Shown here in pieces: positions 16,297 through 23,664 of a stretch of DNA of 64,000 bases. The stretch is from Alistipes sp. (lineage in GTDB: Bacteria; Bacteroidota; Bacteroidia; Bacteroidales; Rikenellaceae): assembly GCA_017520545.1 (NCBI GenBank), contig JAFXFM010000021.1:1-64000 (forward strand). The letters are read 5' to 3'. Both the position numbers and the translations under genes were made by a program. The notes below the pieces were generated by a model. That model ran no database searches. It saw nothing but the letters and a program-made list of their open reading frames with translations, and was not told where the DNA came from. How positions within the stretch are numbered: the stretch's first letter is position 1; each line of letters opens with the position of its first letter.

Positions 16297-16608
16297 TCAT
16301 TTTACACCATATTCCTCCTCAACGCTCTGCTTATAGTTGGAGGTTTTTTCAACCAAGTTGTCAATCACCGATACAAGATTGTCAAGATAAACATCTTCTA
16401 CCTTTGTTCCGTTATCGGTTAGCACCACCTCGAATAAGTCTTTTCCTTCAATATAAACAACCTCAACTGTGCCTGTATATTTGAAACCCTGAACACAGAA
16501 CCTCAAACCTTTATCATCAGGTAGTCTTTGGGGATTATGGAATCCCCAAGAGAAAACTACCATCAACTGAGAGCGGAGAATTTGTAAGATATATTTTGCC
16601 ATTTCCAT
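16297..16608 (-). CDS. Small hypothetical protein of the island
   Basis: The ATG at 16608 gives 103 residues; a TTG at 16659 would extend into the preceding gene and is less likely. The sequence MEMAKYILQILRSQLMVVFS, then LRFCVQGFKYTGTVEVVYIEG, suggests a small alpha/beta protein with an N-terminal helix. No family is recognised. It is the last of three minus-strand small genes run from the divergent control region at 17.2-17.35 kb. Similar small proteins sit beside WYL_2-type genes in Bacteroidales phages and islands, from memory. Confidence 0.65.
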   Translation of the reverse strand: MEMAKYILQILRSQLMVVFSWGFHNPQRLPDDKGLRFCVQGFKYTGTVEVVYIEGKDLFEVVLTDNGTKVEDVYLDNLVSVIDNLVEKTSNYKQSVEEEYGVK

Positions 16609-16649
16609 AACTGAGGGTGTTTTGTGGGAGGGTTGCCCCTCCCTGATGA

Positions 16650-16991
16650 TTATTCCCAAGAAATCAATCTCTCATATCTAAATGAACGCCACTTGTTGCC
16701 GACTGCATCAATATCCACGAAAGATACCACATTACGGGCATCTGAGCAGTATCCGTTGCCATTTACAAATTGCCCTGCATAACTTGGAGTAGTTGTTGCG
16801 TGGCGTGTGGTAATAGTGCCATCTTTCTTTAAGAAGGTAATCTTAACGATGCGCTTTGCAAGTTCTGCCTTCAATGCCTTAATAGAAGCAGTAAGCATAC
16901 CTGTTGCGAAAGCATTGTTTGTACGATGTGCGATAACCATTGCTCGGTGAGCATCAAGGTTGTTCATTGCGATAATTGCTGTTGTTCCCAT
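16650..16991 (-). CDS. WYL_2/DUF2693-like SH3 beta-barrel protein
   Basis: The 113-residue protein has an N-terminal helix and then KITFLKKDGTITTRHATTT.. and VSFVDIDAVGNKWRSFRYER, the pattern of the WYL_2 (DUF2693) small SH3-barrel family of Bacteroidetes phages and mobile elements. Its role is unknown; a nucleic-acid or regulatory function is suspected for the fold. It belongs to the minus-strand small-gene unit, 26 bases after the next upstream gene. Confidence 0.7.
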   Translation of the reverse strand: MGTTAIIAMNNLDAHRAMVIAHRTNNAFATGMLTASIKALKAELAKRIVKITFLKKDGTITTRHATTTPSYAGQFVNGNGYCSDARNVVSFVDIDAVGNKWRSFRYERLISWE

Positions 16992-17017
16992 ACTGTAAGA
17001 TTTTTTATTACACTATA

Positions 17018-17206
17018 CTAATTTAATTTCTTTGAAGGTTTGCCCCAACCGTTCATTTGCCATACATACGCTCTTGCCTCCTCCATATCAAAAAATTCTT
17101 TTACTTTGCTTCCCATTGCGCCTGTCTCCGACACGGAAGTCCACTGCCATACAACCCAATAGTTTCGTAGCGGTGCGTAGTAGTATTGTCCAAGTTTTGC
17201 CTTCAT
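17018..17206 (-). CDS. Small aromatic-rich hypothetical protein of the island
   Basis: The 62-residue protein is rich in Tyr and Trp (KLGQYYYAPLRNYWVVWQW, then EEARAYVWQMNGW). It has no recognised domain. It is the first minus-strand gene from the divergent promoter region; TATATTTG at 17238-17231 on its strand is a good -7 box and a palindrome covers the spacer. This position is what one would expect for an early, repressor-controlled gene. Confidence 0.65.
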   Translation of the reverse strand: MKAKLGQYYYAPLRNYWVVWQWTSVSETGAMGSKVKEFFDMEEARAYVWQMNGWGKPSKKLN

Positions 17207-17230
17207 AATTTATTACCTTTTATTGTTGTA

Positions 17231-17261
17231 CAAATATAGTAATATATTATTATATTACCAA
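17231..17261 (-). promoter_or_regulatory. Leftward promoter with internal palindromic operator
   Basis: On the minus strand, TTGG (17261-17258) and TATATTTG (17238-17231) are 19 bases apart. The spacer is filled by GTAATATA-N4-TATATTAC (17239-17258), so a bound repressor would block the promoter. Confidence 0.7.
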
Positions 17262-17278
17262 ATAATTTCACTGTAAAA

Positions 17279-17292
17279 TGTAATTTATTACA
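17279..17292. promoter_or_regulatory. Palindromic operator candidate TGTAAT-TT-ATTACA
   Basis: This 14-bp palindrome has the same half-sites as the 19-bp palindrome at 22602-22620 in front of the XRE-NADAR gene. It lies just upstream of the -33 box of the XRE promoter. Shared sites suggest that the two XRE proteins, or one of them, control both promoters. Confidence 0.65.
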
Positions 17293-17299
17293 TAAAAAC

Positions 17300-17330
17300 T
17301 TGCGATTTCCTTTTATTAATTATAACTTTG
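17300..17330 (+). promoter_or_regulatory. Promoter of the XRE/RM operon
   Basis: TTGC (17300-17303), 19 bases, then TAACTTTG (17323-17330): an exact match to the Bacteroidetes housekeeping promoter. It is 20 bases before the XRE ATG. Confidence 0.8.
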
Positions 17331-17350
17331 GTAAATAATTTTATTAAAAA

Positions 17351-17641
17351 ATGGACTATTCAATCATAAAGAATTTGCTTGAAGAGCGTAATATGTCATT
17401 CAAAGAGTTGAGTGATACGCTTGGTGTAGATAGAAATAATCTCTACAATTCATTAACAAAGGGCAATCCAACCTTACAGAGATTGGAAGCAATAGCGGAG
17501 GTACTTGATGTGCCCGTGTGGAGATTGTTTACCGATGAAAATAGAGTCGAGATATATGGCACTATTGTCTATCAAGGTGAAGTATATTCTATTAACTCTG
17601 TAAAAGATTTCACGGCACTTGCTGAGAAAATATCTAAATAG
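17351..17641 (+). CDS. XRE-family HTH transcriptional regulator
   Basis: The 96-residue protein has an N-terminal HTH_XRE domain (MSFKELSDTLGVDRNNLYNS, LQRLEAIAEVLDVPVWRLF) and a short C-terminal beta segment (EIYGTIVYQGEVYSIN) seen in many Bacteroidales phage-like regulators. It lies 56 bases upstream of the type IIG enzyme, in the position of a restriction controller (C) protein, and faces the leftward small genes like a phage repressor. Palindromic sites upstream suggest autoregulation. Which role dominates cannot be told from sequence. Confidence 0.85.
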   Translation: MDYSIIKNLLEERNMSFKELSDTLGVDRNNLYNSLTKGNPTLQRLEAIAEVLDVPVWRLFTDENRVEIYGTIVYQGEVYSINSVKDFTALAEKISK

Positions 17642-17697
17642 TATAGCATATAAAGCAGCGTATAGATAAGATTATAAACCCAATAAATGAATAGTGT

Positions 17698-20600
17698 ATG
17701 CCTTTATTTCAACCCAATATAGTATCTCAATACATAGCAACTCTTAATAGCGAGAAAGTTGCTCAGGCGTATGATGTGTATAAAGCATATTTTCTTAATC
17801 CTGAAATTCAAAAGAATATTCGCCAAAGCAATGAAGTTCAATTCCAAGAGGGTTTTTTGCGTGAGTTGTTTGTTAATGTATTAGGATATACAATTAATCC
17901 AAGTCCAAATTTCAATCTAAGAACGGAGGAAGATAATGAAACCGATAGTAAAAAGGCAGATGGCGCAATTTTAATCAACAACGAGGTTGTTGGAGTCATT
18001 GAGTTGAAGGGTTGCAACACTACCGATTTGAAGAAGGTGGAAGCACAAGCATTCGGTTATAAAAATCAGCATGCAAAGGCAACTTATGTTATCATCTCCA
18101 ATTTTGAAAAACTCCGTTTCTATATTGATAACTCTGTTAATTTTGAGGAGTTTAATTTGTTTAATCTCTCAGAATCTCAGTTTGCTTTATTGTATTTGTG
18201 CTTGGCATACGAGAATATAGAGAAGAATTTGCCAAAAACGGTAAAAGCAAAGAGTTTGTCCAAAGAGGAGGAGATTACCAATAAACTCTATAAGGATTAC
18301 TCTGAGTTCAAGCAAGTGTTGTTTAATGATATTTTAGCACTTAACCATGTTGAGAGTGCAGAGCAGAAGATTGTTCTTTTCAAGAAAACTCAGAAACTTC
18401 TTGATAGGTTACTATTCATATTCTTCGCTGAGGACTCAGGATTGCTCACACCTAATACCATGAGAATACACATCTTAGATGTGTGGCAAAAGATGAAAGA
18501 GGTGGGAGAAGAACAACCTTTGTATAACCGTATTAAGAAATACTTTACATGGTTAGATGAGGGTTTCAAAAGTACTGCGATAGAAGTGTTTGCTTATAAT
18601 GGAGGATTATTCAAACCTGATGAAGTTTTAGACTCCTTAATTATCAGTGATGAACTTCTCTACAACTACACTCTCAAATTAAGCGAATACAACTATGCAA
18701 GTGAAGTTGATGTAAACATTCTTGGGCATATCTTTGAACACTCATTAACGGAGATAGAAGAGGTTACGAACTCTTTGCTCGGTAATGAACAACCAACTGT
18801 AAGTAAACGCAAGAAAGATGGTGTGTTCTACACTCCGCAGTATATCACAAAGTATATTGTGGAAAATACAGTGGGTAAATTGTGTGCTGAGAAAAAAGCG
18901 GAGATGGATATTGATGAGGAGGAATACTTCTCTGATAAGAAGCGTCAAAAGAACACAAAGAAAGCACTTTTCGACAAGTTGAATGATTACCGTGAGTGGT
19001 TATTGGGCGTTACTATTTGCGATCCAGCTTGTGGTAGTGGTGCCTTCTTGAATGCAGCATTGAAATATCTTATCAATGAGCATAAGTTGATAGATGAGAT
19101 GCAGGCAAAAATAACAGGAGATGCCATTGTCTTTCCAAATATCGAAAATGTTATTCTTGAAAACAACCTATACGGTGTTGATATTAACGAGGAGAGCGTG
19201 GAGATTGCTAAACTTGCATTGTGGTTGCGTACTGCACAACCTTACCGTAAATTGTCATCTTTGAACAACAATATCAAGTGTGGAAACTCTCTTATCTCAG
19301 ATGTAGAGGTGGCAGGAGACAAAGCATTTAATTGGGAAGCAGAATTTCCACAAGTATTTGAAAAGGGAGGTTTTGATGTGGTAATCGGTAATCCTCCTTA
19401 TGTAGATTCGGAAACAATGACTAAGACAATTCCGCTACAAAGAGAATACATTGCAAACAACTATGACTGTGCCAAAGGTAATTGGGACTTACTAATACCT
19501 TTTATTGAGAAAGGTTTTAACATTTTACAACCCTACGGAAAACTTGCATTTATAACATCTAACAAGTGGCTTGCATTGGACTATGGTTCTTCCACTCGAA
19601 ACTTTGTTGTACCTAATCTAAACTTTCTTGTTGATTGTACATCTGAAAAGGTATTTGAATCTGCCAATGTTTCCTCTGTGGTATTTGGTTTACAGAAGAC
19701 AGAGTGCAAAGACATGATGATTGGAGATGTTAAAAATGCTGAGATTCAAGAACTTTACACTCTATCCAAACAACCAATAGAGACATTAATAAGATTTAAT
19801 CTAAGTTTAGCATTCTCAAAAGGAATCGGACTTATAAAAAAGTTGGAATCATTAAAAAAAATATCACAATATGATTACTCAGTCTTTGGTTCATTCACAA
19901 CTGCCGAAGCATATCTATTAGTACCATTTGTAGAAGATAAAGAACAGGTAAGTGCTAATGACTTCAAACTCATTAATACGGGTACAATAGATAAGTATCT
20001 ACCTTTGTGGGGATTCTCTCAAATTAAATACTTGGGAAAACAGGCACAATATCCTATTGTTAATAGAGGTGTCTTTCAAAAAGAATTTCCTAACAGATAT
20101 GAAAAATTATCAAAACCAAAAGTAATTATAACAGGTATCCGATACTTTGAAGCAATTATTGACAAAGACAACTCATTTCTTCCTGCAAAGTCAACAGTAA
20201 CTATAACAGGAGACTTAAATAATCTATATTTTTTGTTGGCAGTTTTGAACTCAAAGGTTATTGCCTATTATATACGAGAAAACTATTATAGTTCAAGTAT
20301 GGGTGGAGGAATTAATTTTACCCCTGATTTGATTCGCTCATTACCAATTCCACAGATTCCTACCAACAAACAACTGTTTGTTGAGTATTCTGAACAAATG
20401 CAAAAATGTAATCAAAGTCTTCTGTTAAAACGCTGTCGTTTTATGCAGCGTTTGAAAGATAATGTTCCTAATGTAAAAATCAACAGCACATTGGAAACTT
20501 TCGATTTATTTGATTTTACAAAATTCATCACTGAACTTAAAAAACAAAAAATTGTATTATCTCTTAGAGAGCAAGATGAGTGGGAAGATTTTTTCAATGA

Positions 20601-20727
20601 CTACAAGCAACAGTGTAATGAACTCTCTGCACAAATATCCGCAACAGATAGAGAGATAGACAAAATGGTTTATGAACTCTACGGTTTAACAGACGAAGAA
20701 ATCGCAATAGTTGAGGGTATGCACTAA
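17698..20727 (+). CDS. Type IIG (Eco57I-like) restriction-modification enzyme
   Basis: The 1009-residue single-chain enzyme has an N-terminal PD-(D/E)XK-type nuclease (VVGVIELKG, E102/K104, preceded by an Asp), a helical connector, and a gamma-class N6-adenine methyltransferase with motif I DPACGSG (442-448) and motif IV NPPY (565-568). A C-terminal TaqI-like specificity domain and a helical tail follow (FTPDLIRSLPIPQIP). It should both methylate and cut its own recognition site, restricting phage DNA. All motifs look intact. It follows the XRE gene closely and a HEPN-like gene follows 16 bases later, so the three probably form one operon. Confidence 0.92.
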   Translation: MPLFQPNIVSQYIATLNSEKVAQAYDVYKAYFLNPEIQKNIRQSNEVQFQEGFLRELFVNVLGYTINPSPNFNLRTEEDNETDSKKADGAILINNEVVGVIELKGCNTTDLKKVEAQAFGYKNQHAKATYVIISNFEKLRFYIDNSVNFEEFNLFNLSESQFALLYLCLAYENIEKNLPKTVKAKSLSKEEEITNKLYKDYSEFKQVLFNDILALNHVESAEQKIVLFKKTQKLLDRLLFIFFAEDSGLLTPNTMRIHILDVWQKMKEVGEEQPLYNRIKKYFTWLDEGFKSTAIEVFAYNGGLFKPDEVLDSLIISDELLYNYTLKLSEYNYASEVDVNILGHIFEHSLTEIEEVTNSLLGNEQPTVSKRKKDGVFYTPQYITKYIVENTVGKLCAEKKAEMDIDEEEYFSDKKRQKNTKKALFDKLNDYREWLLGVTICDPACGSGAFLNAALKYLINEHKLIDEMQAKITGDAIVFPNIENVILENNLYGVDINEESVEIAKLALWLRTAQPYRKLSSLNNNIKCGNSLISDVEVAGDKAFNWEAEFPQVFEKGGFDVVIGNPPYVDSETMTKTIPLQREYIANNYDCAKGNWDLLIPFIEKGFNILQPYGKLAFITSNKWLALDYGSSTRNFVVPNLNFLVDCTSEKVFESANVSSVVFGLQKTECKDMMIGDVKNAEIQELYTLSKQPIETLIRFNLSLAFSKGIGLIKKLESLKKISQYDYSVFGSFTTAEAYLLVPFVEDKEQVSANDFKLINTGTIDKYLPLWGFSQIKYLGKQAQYPIVNRGVFQKEFPNRYEKLSKPKVIITGIRYFEAIIDKDNSFLPAKSTVTITGDLNNLYFLLAVLNSKVIAYYIRENYYSSSMGGGINFTPDLIRSLPIPQIPTNKQLFVEYSEQMQKCNQSLLLKRCRFMQRLKDNVPNVKINSTLETFDLFDFTKFITELKKQKIVLSLREQDEWEDFFNDYKQQCNELSAQISATDREIDKMVYELYGLTDEEIAIVEGMH

Positions 20728-20743
20728 TCTTAATTAGTTTAGA

Positions 20744-21511
20744 ATGGAGAAAAAGAGATTGCATTATAAGGTTAGTGAAGAGTGCCTTGCTAATCTTCCT
20801 GTTGAGAATGGAAGCATTGGTTTTGAAAAGTATTGTAACAAGAAGCAGGGAAATACATTTCTTTGTATAATGCATCACGAAAACGGGTTAGCAGATATGT
20901 GTAATGTGTTTCCAATGAAATTTAATGGAAAGATTTATGGCGTGGTGTATCCTGATCCAATAGATATGCTTATTGAACAAGCAGGGTTATTCTATGCAAT
21001 GGCAACCAATGTGCTACCCACTTTTGCACAACAGAAGGTGGAACACAGTGTAATGTCAAGTGAAGGGGAAGAAGTCAATATGATTGACAGCAAGATTGCT
21101 CAGCAAATCATAGCATATAGGGTATCCTCCTTAACATTGTCTATAATGGCGTTAGAGAGTTTCTTGAATAGTAATATACCTAACGATTATACAATAACAA
21201 GGAGTGGCGAAAGCATAAATAAATCAGAAATCGAATTGAAATTCTCTATCAAAGATAAATTAACAGAGTTTAAGACTATTTATAACATTGATAGTAAGCA
21301 GTATCAAGATGCTATATCAAATATACAAAGAATGGTTATTCTCCGTAATGACTTTGTTCATATGAAATCAATACCAAACTCTAAGAACGCCATGTCTGAT
21401 GGACTGATTAAGAGTTATGAAACCATTATGAACTCAGACTTATCTAAGCATATACAAGATGTCAAAAATGTTATAAGTATCATTACCGAACACCAAGCAG
21501 CACATGCCTAA
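20744..21511 (+). CDS. HEPN-like protein behind the type IIG enzyme
   Basis: The 255-residue protein has a mixed N-terminal part and a helical C-terminal half (SSLTLSIMALESFLNSNIP... VILRNDFVHMKS). RNDFVH at residues 201-206 fits the R-x4-H signature of HEPN domains, many of which are RNases in defence systems or toxin-antitoxin pairs. The family assignment rests on this motif and helical context only. It begins 16 bases after the restriction enzyme and ends at a strong terminator. A role as a back-up effector or as a partner of the RM enzyme is plausible but unproven. Confidence 0.7.
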   Translation: MEKKRLHYKVSEECLANLPVENGSIGFEKYCNKKQGNTFLCIMHHENGLADMCNVFPMKFNGKIYGVVYPDPIDMLIEQAGLFYAMATNVLPTFAQQKVEHSVMSSEGEEVNMIDSKIAQQIIAYRVSSLTLSIMALESFLNSNIPNDYTITRSGESINKSEIELKFSIKDKLTEFKTIYNIDSKQYQDAISNIQRMVILRNDFVHMKSIPNSKNAMSDGLIKSYETIMNSDLSKHIQDVKNVISIITEHQAAHA

Positions 21512-21539
21512 AAAATCTCCTCTAACATACAAATACAAC

Positions 21540-21581
21540 CCTGCATTCTCCATAAAAGCGAATGCAGGATTTTTGTTTTAT
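21540..21581 (+). terminator. Terminator of the XRE/RM/HEPN operon
   Basis: A 9-bp perfect stem (21540-21548 with 21560-21568) with an 11-base loop is followed by ATTTTTGTTTTAT. It separates the operon from the convergent XRE-NADAR gene. Confidence 0.85.
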
Positions 21582-21600
21582 ATCATTTGATAATTATTAA

Positions 21601-22599
21601 CTACTTTATCTCATGCTCAAATAGGAATAAAGGATATTTAATATCATAGTCTATTTTGCCATTATTATCTCTTAAAACTGTCAATATCTTACCCATTGCA
21701 TTCTCTCCAACGAGGGTGTAATGACAATGCCCCAAAATTGTCTGTTCGCACAGTGCTGCCATCTCCTCCATTGCCTTAATTTGTGCTTTCAATTTGTCAT
21801 CAACTTTTTGTTGAGCAGATTCTGAACGAGGTTTTTTAAGAGATAATGTTTTTTGTTCTACCTCCTTTATAAGAGTGTTAATATGTTTTTTTGCGTTGGA
21901 ACGGACAGACTTAACTAAATCCTTTTTCTGTAAATCCTGACAACCCCATCTTAACACGCTGTTAGAGGTGTTCTGTTGCGTTGTATCCTCAACGATAACT
22001 TTGCCCTTGCTCTTGTTTAATAACTTCCTAAACCCTGCATTTTGGGCATATTTGAGGGATACAACATACTTCATAACCTCAACATCAAAATAGTCGTCAT
22101 GCCAATTAGGGTGATGATATTTTTTATAATCATTACCATTTACAAATATCTTCTTGCAGTACATTGAATTAGGATAGTTCATAATATCATTTTGCAGTTC
22201 AGGATAACCGCTAAATCGTAATGCAATGAATAGATGCTCAGATGTCTTGAATGTATATCCGCAGCACTCAACAGGATACTCCGTACTCATATTGCTAAAA
22301 GCACCGTACTCCCCATTTAGTTTACCAAAAGTTACAATATCATTTGCCCGATATTGCTCCGTTCTACCAAAAACTATTTCATAAGGATTGTATGCTGATT
22401 CAATTTGAGATGGAACGGTGTATAAATCTCGAATCGGCAGATTAAGAGCATTTGCCATCTTCTCAATTTGCTTCTGACTTGCGTGTTTACCATTAACCAA
22501 TGAGTAACAATACTCACGGGTAACACCTATCATCTTAGCAAATTCAGCAACCGATATTCCTCGTTGATTGATAATCTCTTTTACTCTTAATTCTGCCAT
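21601..22599 (-). CDS. XRE HTH-NADAR fusion protein
   Basis: The ATG at 22599 gives 332 residues; a longer frame to 22644 would be read through the operator and promoter. Residues ~1-65 are an XRE helix-turn-helix (ISVAEFAKMIGVTREYCYS). Residues ~75-230 are a NADAR (YbiA-like) domain: EYGAFSNMSTEYPVECCGY, FKTSEHLFIALRF, SLKYAQNAGFRKLL and VLRWGCQDL. A Lys-rich linker and C-terminal tail follow. NADAR enzymes cleave N-glycosidic bonds of ADP-ribose derivatives, and some reverse DNA guanine ADP-ribosylation. Fusion to a DNA-binding domain suggests a regulator that senses ADP-ribose or a DNA-targeted repair enzyme. It is likely autoregulated. Confidence 0.88.
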   Translation of the reverse strand: MAELRVKEIINQRGISVAEFAKMIGVTREYCYSLVNGKHASQKQIEKMANALNLPIRDLYTVPSQIESAYNPYEIVFGRTEQYRANDIVTFGKLNGEYGAFSNMSTEYPVECCGYTFKTSEHLFIALRFSGYPELQNDIMNYPNSMYCKKIFVNGNDYKKYHHPNWHDDYFDVEVMKYVVSLKYAQNAGFRKLLNKSKGKVIVEDTTQQNTSNSVLRWGCQDLQKKDLVKSVRSNAKKHINTLIKEVEQKTLSLKKPRSESAQQKVDDKLKAQIKAMEEMAALCEQTILGHCHYTLVGENAMGKILTVLRDNNGKIDYDIKYPLFLFEHEIK

Positions 22600-22601
22600 A
22601 G

Positions 22602-22626
22602 TGTAATAAATTTTATTACAAATATA
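22602..22626 (-). promoter_or_regulatory. Promoter -7 box overlapped by a 19-bp palindromic operator
   Basis: TATATTTG on the minus strand (22626-22619) is a consensus -7 box. TGTAATAAATTTTATTACA (22602-22620), palindromic except for its central base, overlaps its end and runs to 2 bases from the ATG. Repressor binding there would block initiation. Confidence 0.75.
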
Positions 22627-22639
22627 TAAAAATTCTTTT

Positions 22640-22680
22640 AGCATGCTACTTCTTATGAGGTAACATGCTTATTTTTTATT
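22640..22680. terminator. Hairpin between the small ORF and XRE-NADAR
   Basis: Arms 22640-22652 and 22657-22669 pair over 11 of 13 positions with a TTAT loop. T-rich sequence lies beyond it in both directions, so it may terminate minus-strand transcripts from the small gene at 22983. Confidence 0.55.
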
Positions 22681-22803
22681 CTATTTTTTACTTGAATGAC
22701 TTTTAATAACTATTTGTTGTTAAATGCTTTATACGCTTTTTAATTAGTCTATTTTTAAGGAATAAACTTTGCTCTAACAAGTGGGAGTTGAAGGTTTAGA
22801 AAT

Positions 22804-22983
22804 TTACTCATCGTTTTCTTTCTTACTTAGTATTCCTGCCCAATATCTTTTTTGTGATTCGCTTTGCTTTGCATTTATTCTCAGTCTCTCATCATAAGTC
22901 ATTCTTTTGTGGTAATCCTTCATACTATCTGAAATGGATTTTTTTACATCATCGGTTAATTCTCTGTAAATTCTTTTTGCCAT
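22804..22983 (-). CDS. Small basic NUMOD3-like protein
   Basis: The ATG at 22983 gives 59 residues; the longer frame from 23058 is Phe-rich and unlikely. The sequence (DDVKKSISDSMKDYHKRMTY, then RINAKQSESQKRYW) resembles NUMOD3-type DNA-binding motifs seen in homing-endonuclease tails and as free small proteins. It probably binds DNA; a role in island replication or excision is possible. It stands alone on the minus strand. Confidence 0.55.
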   Translation of the reverse strand: MAKRIYRELTDDVKKSISDSMKDYHKRMTYDERLRINAKQSESQKRYWAGILSKKENDE

Positions 22984-23430
22984 AGTTAGTCTGTTTACTA
23001 TAAATAGTTTGAACTTCTGAAAAAAGACGAAAAATCCGAAAAAATTTTTTCTCGGCATATAGTGGCATACTAACTACACCAACCCTTTTTGACGAAGTAA
23101 GAGGGAGGAAACATAAAAACAGATAAGTAGGTAGGAAGTATACTTCCTAAAAAATAAATGTTCAAAAATTTTGTTTTCTCAAAAAATTTTTTTATATATT
23201 TGCAACAGTAATTCAGAAATTGAAATCTGATATTGCTTTGAATCTTTGCTAAAAGGGGCAAAATTCAACCCTTGCGATTAACAATTAAAAGATTATGAAT
23301 GAAGACTGATGCCGTAAAAGGCATTAGTTGATAGGTACGCCCTGTGGCGTAGGGGACTTATTGTCCCTATGTGAAAGTAAACAAAATGATATAACATATT
23401 ATATATTAATTACTTAAAATTTTATAATGT
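22984..23430. other. AT-rich gap upstream of the replication-like genes
   Basis: There is no gene. From 22984 to 23300 the sequence is very AT-rich with runs such as AAAAAATTTTTTTATATATTTGCAA near 23180-23206, where TATATTTG is a plausible plus-strand -7 box. The right part contains the three-hairpin block listed next. Confidence 0.55.
23306..23368 (+). ncRNA. Three-hairpin leader RNA or origin structure
   Basis: Three short perfect hairpins follow each other: ATGCC/GGCAT (23309-23313/23320-23324), ACGCC/GGCGT (23337-23341/23346-23350) and GGGAC/GTCCC (23353-23357/23363-23367). They lie 60 bases upstream of the ATG at 23431 in otherwise AT-rich DNA. A structured 5' leader, an attenuator or a replication origin are the options. 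No known RNA family is recognised. Confidence 0.5.
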
Positions 23431-23664
23431 ATGCAAAAATTAAAATTAATTGAATTAAAAAAGGAATTTCCATTAATTCCTGAGTATCAGATTAAGAATC
23501 TGACAGAATGTACTACTGATGAGTTGCTGTTTGAGTTAGGTTATTGTGATTGGTTAATTAAACAAGAACACGATTTAGAGTATGCTTATCAACTTAAAAC
23601 ACTGATTGAAAATAATTTATTCAAAAACATTATTAGAAATGGAGAACAGAAATTTTACATTTAA
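23431..23664 (+). CDS. Small hypothetical protein, first gene of the replication-like block
   Basis: The 77-residue protein (MQKLKLIELKKEFPLIPEYQ, then TTDELLFELGYCDWLIKQEH) is helical and charged, with no recognised domain. Its end overlaps the start of the next gene by 26 bases, so translation is coupled. It may be an accessory replication or regulatory protein. Confidence 0.6.
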   Translation: MQKLKLIELKKEFPLIPEYQIKNLTECTTDELLFELGYCDWLIKQEHDLEYAYQLKTLIENNLFKNIIRNGEQKFYI

